Positions 38,111 through 49,100 of a DNA stretch of 64,000 bases are shown here, one piece after another. This stretch comes from Archegozetes longisetosus (taxonomy: Eukaryota > Arthropoda > Arachnida > Sarcoptiformes > Trhypochthoniidae): NCBI GenBank assembly GCA_018873245.2, contig JAEMBT020000008.1, positions 15,934,090-15,998,089 of the forward strand, given 5' to 3'. Numbering within the stretch: position 1 is the stretch's first letter; the number at the start of each line of letters is the position of its first letter. The translations under genes were made by a program, and so were the position numbers. Under the pieces are notes generated by a model. It ran no database searches and was not told the origin of the DNA. It saw only the letters and a program-made list of their open reading frames with translations.

Positions 38111-38794
38111 CTTATAAGCACATGAGAGGCTGCATTCCATCATTTCGGCTGTGATATGATATTGTTTGCCTTCATTTCTTATTCGAAACATCTGAAGACG
38201 TTTGGCTTCAGTAAATTCTAGTAATTTGGCAATTTTTACAATAACTTAATTTTAAAGCAATATATCTAGATTGAAAAGTGTTTTATCGAATTGATATTCT
38301 GTTTAATCTAGTTTTAAGGAATTGTAAAATGACCTTTTACTCACTTTGATTCAGTCAAAATTAATATTTGCTTATTTATGACCTCATAAAAGCGATGAAA
38401 GTTTTAATCGTTTGCAATTTTACTGAAAATAAGAAATTATTTGATGTGTTTACATCGTTCGAGTCCCAAAATATTACGCTTTGACTTAAGCTAAAGTTCG
38501 CCAGAATTAACGAAGTAACTGTGGAGTTATGTTCGGTCAAGGACAAGACATCAAGTCAATTGCTCTAATTTCCATACTTTTGAGCGACAGTGTATTTGAA
38601 GAACTGGTTATCCTTGATATAGGTAACTTATATTCGTTCTGATTTACATATTTTGCAGCATACCGTTAGATAACTGTACATATACTCATCAAACGGATGG
38701 AGATTGAAAAGTATAAAACTAATAGTTTAAAATATTTTTATTGACTTTATTATAGTTGCATTAAAATAAACTTTTCAAAAGAAAGGAGTCCATA

Positions 38795-39085
38795 ATTGTT
38801 AAGGAAATGAATTCATAAAATGGATAAATCAAATCCGATAGAATTTAAAATTGCACTGGAAAAGTTTGAAGAATATTTCAATTATTCTGATCTATATTAT
38901 AGTTAGATTCACTTAAGTCTCCATTCTTCTATCTGTATACAGTGCATCATATTTTCATCCATTTTACATTTATTTTAGAGAAGAATATAAAATTGTCGCT
39001 TTTAAGCTCTCTAAAAGCACTGTAGAGAAAACTTGAATGGCCTCATCAAACAGATTTTATTAAATCAGTTATCGCCAAACTTTTA
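38795..39085 (+). pseudogene. Decayed DEG/ENaC-channel fragment
   Basis: The nucleotide sequence matches the first DEG/ENaC copy of the right-end array (about 60490-60750) colinearly. Matching blocks are ATGGATAAATCAA, GCATCATATTTTCATCC, then AGACTTGAATGG-like and CTCATCAAACAGATT. In translation it gives MDKSNPIEFKIALEKFEEYF against MDKSSYVEFEISHEKLEYF, and LEWPHQTD against LGWSHQTD. It has in-frame stops and indels, so it is dead. It covers part of the extracellular domain only. Confidence 0.7.
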
Positions 39086-39394
39086 GTAACAATGGACCAG
39101 AAAATTTGACTCTGCAGCCATAAGACCAAACAATTATAACAAAGTAAATTTATTTTTAATTTCAAATGTTTATTGAAATAAACATTTGATTTATTTGAAG
39201 ATTTCGATGCTCATGTTGCTTTCAACGATATTAATTAATGATTCACTTCAACCAAAGATTTTATGGAACAAGTCGAATTCATATATATTTTTGAACTTAG
39301 TATCTCATAACATTTTTATATTCTAGAAATTTAAGCAAGACTTTATGCTTACTTTCAGAACAATAGAAGTATCACTAATTAGTAGATATTTTTT

Positions 39395-39429
39395 GGACGT
39401 TTCGATAACTCATTTGTTATCTTCATCAG
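39395..39429 (-). ncRNA. Candidate hammerhead-ribozyme-like core, minus-strand copy
   Basis: An identical core sequence in the left arm of the inverted repeat, read on the minus strand from 39429 (CTGATGA) to the GAAACGTCC end near 39395. The same caveats apply. Confidence 0.3.
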
Positions 39430-40093
39430 CACTTTTGAATCAATGATTCTTTTTGACTTTAGAACTTTTAGCGGATGTTAGACAATTATCAAGTCTTTTA
39501 ACTAAAACCTAAACATTGAGTCACTTTTTGTTTTATTTATTTTAATGTACAATTAAATGATTATAGTTAGAAATTTTGTTATGTGATATAGATATGCCAC
39601 AGAGCTATATATAGCATAAAGTGATATAGCTTTGAATATATTTCTATTAGATTAGAGGAGTTAAAATCTTTTCAACTCAATAAACAAGACATGTCAAGTC
39701 TTTTGCTCTATGAGTTTGACCTCAAAACCTAAACATCACTCGTGCATATTCAGAAACGATGAGTCTCTATGCTTCTGGATATACACGAGTGATGTTTAAT
39801 AGTCAAACTCATAGAGCAAATAGTGGCGGATGATGTGAATCACCAGATAATTTGCCACAGAGTTCAATATAAGTATAGCATAGATAAAGTGTCAAAATTA
39901 GATAGCTTTGACAAATATTTCTAATAGCTATAATCATTTAATTGTACATTAAAATAAACAAAACAAAAATTGACTCAAAGTTTAGATTTAAGTTGAAAAA
40001 GACTTGTATTTGAATAATTGATCTCAAGTTTCTCCTCTAACATCCGCTAATAAGACAAGTTCTAAAGTCAAAAAGAATCATTGATTCAAAAGT

Positions 40094-40128
40094 GCTGATG
40101 AAGATAACAAATGAGTTATCGAAACGTC
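40094..40128 (+). ncRNA. Candidate hammerhead-ribozyme-like core, plus-strand copy
   Basis: CTGATGA, then a 6-bp stem GATAAC/GTTATC with loop AAATGA, then GAAAC followed by GTCC. These are the conserved pieces of a hammerhead core (CUGAUGA, stem II, GAAA) in the right order. There is one extra A before stem II, and I could not define convincing stems I and III, so activity is doubtful. Confidence 0.3.
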
Positions 40129-40660
40129 CAAAAAATATCTACTGATTAGTGATACTTCTATTGTTGTGAAAGTAAACATAAAGTTTTGCTTAAATTTCTA
40201 TAATGAATTCACACAACAAAAACTTTAATCAAACTATCTTTGATAAGTCTTATAGCGAAAAGTTTTGATAGTGTGAAAACAAAAATAACATAATATCAAT
40301 AATTTACATACCTCACAAATGATTTTAGTGCTAATTTTCATTCATAATGAATCGCACTGAAGTCAAGCTAAAAGTTTGATAAAGATACAAAAAGTTGAAT
40401 CAGTTTCTAAACTGTTAATAATCTGAATAGCCTTCAATTTAAAGTGGTGTTCAATACTGTCAGTTTTTTCAAGTTTCCTCAAATAAGGCAGTGGACTCGT
40501 TATTAGATTTGTAATTTTAAATAAATGAGATTACTTTATACTTTAAAGTAATGAACTTAGAATGGCTTTTACTATTTCATATTGCATCGTGCTCTTTGTA
40601 AGTATATTATAATTAGTAGCAGTAGCAGTATGATAGTATATAATACGATAACTAACCAAA

Positions 40661-41294
40661 GAAGTTTGACAAACCCTGGCTATCAATAATATAATATAAA
40701 ATATAATTATTTGTTATTATTGATACATTAATGCATAGGTGGGGACCACACCCTCCGCCCCCACTCAACACCCCTAAAAGTCGCCGCCGATACTTACTCT
40801 TGGTCTTCCAATTTCACGCAGATTTGCGATTGAGGTTTTCGGCGGCGACAAGTGACGCGAGTGGGTTCGCTTGGTTGAACCGTGATTTCATAAGAGTAGA
40901 TTTTTCGACTGATCTATGTGTATTTTTTAACGCTGATTCCGAATATGAAATCCAAATTTTTTATATCGAATACTTTTTGAGATATTCGACTTTAAATATT
41001 TTATATCTAATTTTTCCACTTTAAGATTTTTATTATATGATATATGATTTCGATGTAGAATTTAACGCTGATTACAATTATGAAATCTGTTTTTCGATAT
41101 CTATGATATCCTTAGAGAAAATCGAAGATTCATTTAGACGTTTAATTTAAGGACGTCTAGCGGATAAACTATAAGTTATACAGAGGTGGGCCATTGACAA
41201 TTTTGATCAGGATGATGACACCTATTAAAATATATCATGAGATCCCGGATGTATTGATAGCCAGAATTCCATAGACTTATTTTCACTGTTCTTT
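40661..41294. mobile_element. Dispersed repeat, copy 1 (TIR CTGGCTATCAATA)
   Basis: About 634 bp nearly identical to 53489-54125. Near its ends lie perfect 13-bp inverted repeats (40676-40688 and 41252-41264). A G+C-rich block (GGTGGGGACC...GTCGCCGCCGATAC) is followed by an A+T-rich half. A 97-codon frame (40731-41024) exists in both copies but resembles no protein I know. It is probably a non-autonomous DNA element, although shared sequence extends a little beyond the TIRs. Confidence 0.75.
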
Positions 41295-42254
41295 ACTGAA
41301 CTTGAAATTTATGACATTTAGTGCATTTATTCTGATTAAAATGGGCAAAATCTGCTAATAGAGACAGAAAACGGGGTTTAGCCAGTATGAAATTAGCCAT
41401 TTCGAAGTTTTCTCATATCGAAGTAAAGTAAAAAGTTTGGTAGTAATCAGCAGATTTAGATAAAAGCTTAAGCGTTAATAGCCAATAGAAAATAACAGCA
41501 CTTAAAATATGTGATTAAACACTAGGTTTTCTAGATTCATTCATGTTTGAGCTCAATTTTGAAATTTTTAAATATATATATAACTTTTAATTTATTAATC
41601 GAGTTATGAAAAATATTTAATCGTAACTTTTGAGTAATTGAACAAGACTTTTAGTTTTACATTTACTAATTTGGTTTAACAGCTCCTATTTACAGTATAT
41701 TCATTTAAAAACTTTAAGAATTTATTACATCAATAATGAAATATTTTTTACATAGAACGTGAAGTGTGTACTCGAAACTTATGTTTTCAGAACTCGAGCT
41801 CTTCGTAACAACTTTGAAAACAGAAGGAATTTTCCAAAATCTAAGCTGAAAATAGGAGAACTGAAAAATTAAACTTTTCAGCTAAGCTGAATAGTTAAGA
41901 TCCCACTCTGCAAAACTGGCTTATGAGAAACTGACTCCTACGTCAGTTAGCAACACTTAAGCAGCTCTATGGCGGTCTATCGTATTAAAAAAAAGTGTGG
42001 AAAACCAATATATGTTGTGTATATAATATCATGAACTGGGATCTCAATTTAATCTAAATATTTTGAGCTCTTACTCATCACTAATTTTTTGTTAGGCTAA
42101 GTTCATTATTTTTCAATTGTTAAGTAAGTTGACTGATTAAGTTACAATCAAATGAATAATTTGTGGAGATGTTATTCATGGATGGACTGTATTGGGCACT
42201 GAATAATTTAATACGAATATTAAACATAAGAACCGTTTTACTTTCAAATATTGC
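41295..42254. other. Intergenic, no gene seen
   Basis: A+T-rich with no recognised gene or repeat. Confidence 0.45.
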
Positions 42255-42695
42255 CCCTACCTGAGCTCAGTCAGTAAAAAGATGGAACAATAACCAAGTG
42301 ACCGTAGGTTCTAATACAAGGCTTTTTATCTCATTATTAAAGAACTGAAGTGTAAAAAAGCTAGTTCTGAATGAGGTTTTAGATATGCCCTAGACCTTGA
42401 TGGCTCGATCATTAAGACGACGGAGCGCCAACCCAATGATCGTAAATTCTTCTAATTATAGGCTTTTTGCTACATTATTAAAGAATTAAAGAGTAAAAAA
42501 CTATTATGAATGAGGTTTTAATATATTCCAGACCTTGATGGCTCAGTCATTTAGACGACAGATTGCTAACCTAATGATCACAGATTTTAATCTTATCGAA
42601 GATTCTGGTCTGATAGTAGGTTCTAATTATAGGTTTTTTACTTCATTATTAAAGAATTAAGAGTAAAAAACTACTTTGGATATGTCCTAGGCCTT
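42255..42695. repeat. Tandem tRNA-like SINE remnants (about three units)
   Basis: Three diverged units in the same orientation, each with a tRNA A-box-like TGGCTCAGTCATT/GAGCTCAGTCAGT and a B-box-like GGTTCTAAT. A shared tail ATTATTAAAGAATTAAGAGTAAAAAAC follows. B-box segments start near 42307, 42453 and 42620. Box spacing of about 45-50 nt fits a tRNA-derived RNA polymerase III promoter. No intact tRNA cloverleaf is evident. Confidence 0.55.
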
Positions 42696-43103
42696 GATTA
42701 GTTATGAAACTTTCCTACAAACGTTCTTCACTTTTAACATATATGCTATAAAGGTTTGGCCTGATCGAGATTAGGCACGAGTTAAATTAATTTTGAAGTG
42801 AAATAAGTCTTTCATAGGACGCATTATATAAAATTCAATTAAAATTAATTTTATATTAAACCTGTGGGAATTATGTTTTAATATTTTCATATGTAACCTC
42901 TAGTAGTAAATGTTTATACATGATCAAATTGCTCCGACACGACCTATCAGTTACTTAATTAATCTGAAACTAAATCGAGTAAAGAATTACTTTAGGAATC
43001 GTATTAATCAAATTTTGACTATTTGTTCACTACTCGGGGATTTTAATTTGCTACATAAGCTGAAATTGAGTCCTTCGATCAATTTATAAAGAATTGATAA
43101 ATC

Positions 43104-46100
43104 ATGTCTGATATTGATTCATTTGGTGTTATTGATTATAGTGTGTTCATCGGAATGCTGTTAGCATCAGCTTTTATAGGTATTTATTATGCCTGGACTG
43201 ATAGAAAAAAACAATCAAACCAACAATTTCTAATGGGTGGCAAAAACATGGCAATACTACCAGTGTCCATGTCAATGATAGCTAGTTTTATGTCTTCTAT
43301 TAATATACTTGGATATCCAGTCGAAATTTACACAAAGGGCACACAACTTTGGATGTCTTTCATTTCTTGTTTAATCGCAGCAGTGGTTACAGCCGAACTG
43401 TTTTTGCCCATATTTTATAAAATGAATTTGATCAGTGTTAATAAGGTAATCATTGTTTAAAATACGTCTAATTCTAATATTCGAATTGATTACTATTGAA
43501 TTTATTTTGTTCATATTCATAACTCCACAGTATTTGCATAAAAGATTCGATTCGAACATAGTTCGAGTAGTGGCCACTCTCACCATGTTATTTTCTTCAG
43601 TAAGTTAATTATTTCCTATTTGGTCAAAATTGACTCTATTTTGACTCAAAATAACAAATTTTCAATTAGTTGCCATTCTTGGGTGTTGTGCTGTTCGGTC
43701 CTTCTCTGGCATTGGGAGCAGTCACTAAATTATCAGTTACCTCAAGTGTCATATTAATGGGAATTATTTGTACATTTTATACATCTATCGGTGGATTGAA
43801 AGCAGTCATTTGGACAGATGTCATTCAATTCGTCTTAATGTTTGCTGGAATAATAGCTGTTGTGATCAAAGTGAGTAATCTTTTGTTTTCTTTTTCTTTG
43901 AAAATAATATGTCGAAATTAATTTTTACTTTTCAATATACATAGGGAACAATAGATGCTGGAGGTTTGTCTGAGTCATTCAGAAAAGCAAATTTGGGCCA
44001 TAGGATTCAATACTTCAAGTAACAGTTTAATTGAATTTTTTGTTTATGTATAGTGGAACTTTTAGCGTTTATATTTCATTTCAGAATTTTTATTGATTAT
44101 ATTAGATTACTATTTGAAAAATATAGCGACCTATTCATTTAAATTGCTATGAATGCTAGTTATTCATCAAAGCTAGGACTCAATAGATTCGAGTCTGAAA
44201 TGAACTGAATTCTTAGGAAAATTGACAGATATTGAAAAATATTTCTAAAATTAATATGATAATTGATTTAATGAAATTTTGACAGTATTTCTAATTTGTG
44301 TAATTGAAGAAATTAGTTTTTTCTTCCTTTGAAGATATTAAAATCTAAAACAGGAAGAGAATCTGGCCACAAAGTTTCGATTTCGAAAAAAATTTGATTG
44401 TATAAATGATATGTTGAATTATATCGAAAAATACTATTTAAAAATGCTGAGCGCCATTTATCTGAAAGTTATACTAATTTAAAGTTCTAATTGATTGCTA
44501 TCGGAATCACTGTATGGCATAAGATAGTGATCGATACTTTACGTACTAACGCTTGGCAAATTTAAGATGCTCAAATTGGCGCCTGGATATCGGGCGCTTA
44601 ATTATGAGTATTTTATGGTTTACTTCCGATTGACCAACAAGTAAAAGATTATGCGCCATTTCGCCGAATTCCCATTTCGTTGAATTTATATATAGGTGTA
44701 CCTATCTATAGATTTTTTTCGTATAGAGAAATATAAATTGTGTATTTGATGAAATAAAATTGATTCTACAACAACAGTAACTTAATTTGAGAGAAAAGGG
44801 CCGTTCAATGTTTCCATTGCATTTAAAAATCTAAACGTTTACAAAAAATCTTAAATTTACCTGGTTTTTAAGTCTATACAGAGATACAGCATCTTAAAAA
44901 TAATATAAACAATATAATTGTCTTGATTTGGGCTAAAATTTTGTGATATTTTGTTGAAATATTGAATTCTGATACATTCCTGACTACGGCATTGCTCTGA
45001 AGAGCAAAAAATGTGCTGCAACTTATTAACAGTAGACTGAGAATGCTGCTAACATTCACTTAAATTCGTATTATTAATTGAATCACTCTATTGCAAAAAC
45101 TTCGTTATAGATCAATAGATCTTACTTTTATTTGGCTAAGTTATTCGCGCAAAATAGTTATCTCAATTACGTTTGCTAATAGGAAAGAAAAGCTTTTAAA
45201 GGTAGGTACACCTGTATGTAAATTCGGCGAAAAGAAATTCAGCGAAATGGCAAATTACCCAAGTAAAAGACTAGAAACTAAAAGCCTAATAAATAAATGA
45301 CCAACATATAAATACTCAACAGATCAAATCTCTTAATTTATCAGATAATTTAATAAACACATGTTTTCAGATTATTGAACGAGTCAGAACTATAAAATAT
45401 ATTATAAATTTCAAAAATGTCTTCAAATTTTGAATTTTCTGAAAACTTCTTATTAGTAATGTACTGATATTTACTCTTATTTTCCAATAAAAAATTTTTG
45501 TATAATTTTAGCTACGGAAAAATATTACTTAGGCATTACTTAAATGAACTGCTATTCAATAATAACCTTAACATAAATTTGTTGGACTTTTATTTTTTGG
45601 TCTTTTATTTGTTGGTCAATCGGGAGAATACCTATTTTATGTGTAAAACTCAAAGGCTTGTATGTTTTTCTGAAAATTTTTAGAGATGAATCAATCAGAT
45701 TTGGATAGAGGAATAGGATTTTAATTAATATATAAGACTTCATTCTAAGCAAATAATTAATGGTTGATCAATTAAAATCAATTTAATCAGAGATTTCATA
45801 AAAAATAACGCAATAGTTGAGTAATTTAAGTTTTACGCTCTCGCAACCGAGCACTTAAAATTAATGCGCTGTCCATCACTAGTATATTATGTACAGTCGG
45901 TCGAAAAAAAGTTATGCGTAGGTCCCGGATTAATCTCTGATGCGTTTGGATAAGACAAGAGGGGACGAGACAGAAATTGAAACTATAAGTTTATAGAGTC
46001 AAATTATGGCATTACTCAGTAATTAAAAAGCATATGAGTAATAATATTATTCGTAGCTGAAGTCAATTTATTTGATATTCATAAGAAAAACAATAAGTCA

Positions 46101-49100
46101 TAGAATGAAAGCTACTGATAAAATATATCAAACTATTTCAATCAAAATAGTTCAACAGTCAACTGTGATTCAGTTTAAATAATTTTAATGATAACTTGAA
46201 CTATCCTCTCGAGCTATCACTTCTTGTAACCGATATGGCATTGACTCAACTAACTTAATACAAAGATGAGTCAAATTGTATTTTATCAAAGTTCTAAACT
46301 AATCTTTTAAGTATTCGTTTATCGATTAATATCACTAAACGTAATGAGATACTGAATATCAGATCTCAATGAGTTGTTGAGCCCTTAGGTTTATCAACTC
46401 TTCTGCATCTTTTTAGTGATGACAAATACATAACTTTTATCTGTCGACGGTACGTTGCAGCTATTGCTTGCTAATGTTGGGTACTAAAAGTTTCAGATTC
46501 CATTTGAGGGCAGCGGCTGATTATTGCGTAATTAAGTTAAGTGTAACAAAACGATTAATCATTGGTTTAACGCTTCAAAGCTTCATATTATGTCATAAAA
46601 TCATATCTATGACGTTCAGATCAGTCAAACCAATCGTTTCGTTCACTCAAAACAATTTGAATCATAACTGTTATGATCACTATGACCCCTATGACCATTA
46701 TGACCTCTGTGACTCAAATTGTTTTGAGTAAACTCATGATTGGTTTGACTGATCTCAACATCATAGAAATCATATGAATTAGTACTTTGAATTACTATAA
46801 CTTTCAAACACCTGTGGGTCAACATTTTTAAATAATCATTTTTGAACATGACAGAGCGTTTAAAATCTTTTGCAAGAAAATGAACTTCTCTACGGAAAAT
46901 GACTCAAAATGAAATAAAGATTTGTGAGAGTTATTCAATTTGAGTTGAACCTGACCTAAAAGTCAGTTCACACCCCTATTCAACTTAAATCGAGTCACTT
47001 TTGTGTACTTTTGCAACTCTTGCTTTGAGTTGACATATTTTTTGTTATATATTTAAGACTTGTACTGTGATCTGCAATTGCTATTAATGAAACAGCCGAA
47101 ATAGCACTGCAGTTTCAAAACATAAAACTTTAGATTTTCTATTGTATTGCATCATTTTTTATTATATTGGTCTAAAAATCAAATTTGCATGTGTTGAAAC
47201 TGCAGTGCTACCGAGACTGTTTCATTAATAGCAATTGCAGATCACAGTACAAAACATAATTAAGAGTACTTTTTTCTGGTGTTATCTTAAGTGGTTGGTA
47301 GGGCTAACTCAGTTTCTGCCTAATCATTAACTTATTTACTAGCACCGAATAAATAGTTTTAGTGCTTAATACTCCACTAATCTGGAGAATCGAGCCTGAA
47401 CCTCAATTACGCCCACCAGGACCACCACAAATTGAATCAATTTTAATAATAGAAATATTATTTCTTTACATTAGCAAAATGTTTGCTGTCATCTTTCAAA
47501 CAAGCCTTAATCTAACAATAGAATTTGATTATAAATATGGATGATCCAAAAACCCATATTTTAAATGATCCCTAAACAAATTATTCAAATATCTTGCATT
47601 TAAGATCCATTTTGATACGACTTATGGTTGATACTGCTTTTTTATTTCTAAACATTCTATCAATAATTTAAAAGAATATTCTATTAATTAAAAGTGAATA
47701 AAATAAATTGAGAATATGTATTTGTTTAGTTATTCCTTCAAAAGAGAATTTTATTTTTGCAAAAGGTTTTTGAGCACTCGATACACCATACTATTTGAAT
47801 GATAAAAATTTTCAAGAACCTTTGGGGTCAGACTCTGAAAAGTCTCTTTGAAGGATTAAGCTTAAGGCGCAAAATCTGATTTGAGTTGAACGGAGCTGAG
47901 TTGGCAATCAGTTCCTTGATAAAAGTTGATGTTTGTGGTACTAAAACATAAGATGTGGAGCAAGCTAACCTCAGCTTAAAACTTTAAAAAACTATCAATT
48001 CTCAAATTAGTTTCTCAAACTCAATCATTTAAAAACCAGTGGCTTGACTACAGATCTGCTAAAACAGTTTTATATAATGATGGTATTGCTATCCACTCCA
48101 GTCAAGATTATACACCTGTACAGTACGAATTGGAGTATACTGACTGCTACTCAATAATTAAGGTATCAAACGAAAAAGCCGGACCTATCCTATTAACAAA
48201 AGAAAGGCTCACAATATCGAAACCTGAACATAATAGCAGAGTCTGTATTCAATAGAAACTGAAAATGATTTTAAATCCTTTTGAAAGATTGTTTCTGTCT
48301 TTGATTCAACTGTTCACAAGCTTTAATTTTATACCCATATTAGCTGCTAGGTGATTAGACCAGATGTCTATATATTTTTTATTTAACCCTTTGGGTAATT
48401 TCTTGAATCTGAACCCTTTTGGAGCTTCTGAACTGCAACTTAGGCACGTTTCACATAGCACACACAAAACAGTCATCTTTATTTCGGTAATATGTCGTCC
48501 TAAATCTTATGAATTTTACTATCCAAGGCAGACAATCGAGAGCTGATCCAGAAAAGATCTTCAATTTTCTTTATTCATAATTGTCGATCAATGATATTGA
48601 TTCAAGTTGTGCACTTTAGATAACTTGCAGATCAGTTAATAGTTAACGAGCCTGAACTCTAACCTAAGCTCATTTATGACTATCATTTGTGATATAACGT
48701 AAAATTGTTTAATTTGTCAATAACTTTATGATATATTTTTTATTTAGTATGGATTTCGACATATATTCTTCGAACACATTTTGGACAGTATTATTAGGTA
48801 CTGCAACAATATGGACAGGTACTTATAGCTCAAGTCAAATGCAGGTCCAAAGGTCATGCAGTATGCCTAATATCTCAAAAGCAAAAAAGTATTCCAAATA
48901 TATTTTGTTTTGAGAAATAATAAAATTCATGTTTATTGATTTGATTGAATAGGGCACTTTATATATCGATTCCTGGTTTTGTGACAATGCTATCGCTCAC
49001 CTGTTATGCTGGTGTTGTCATCTTTGCAAACTATTATGATTGTGATCCTATGAAAACCGGACAACTTGAAAGACCCGACCAATTGATGCCTTTCTTTGTT

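Larger units (their letters stand above)
39324..40200. repeat. Large inverted repeat with hammerhead-like core in both arms
   Basis: The left end TAGAAATTTAAGCAAGACTT and the right end are reverse complements, and homology continues inward about 400 bp per arm to a centre near 39765. Arm divergence is perhaps 10% with small indels. Each arm contains CTGATGA-AGATAAC-AAATGA-GTTATC-GAAACGTCC (in opposite orientation). No protein-coding frame is evident. It could be a foldback DNA element or an inverted pair of Penelope-like terminal segments, which are known to carry hammerhead motifs. Confidence 0.75.
44019..48747 (+). other. SLC5 intron 4 (4.7 kb), repeat-rich
   Basis: Donor GTAACA after YFK and acceptor ATTTAG before MDFDIY. 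It contains at least three inverted-repeat elements and an ATG-less open frame at 47980-48255. No nested gene is recognised. Confidence 0.8.

Noticed and set aside
40731..41024. MHRWGPHPP-type frame, also at 53559-53876.
   Set aside because: Present in both repeat copies but with no known domain; G+C-rich repeat sequence alone explains the open frame.
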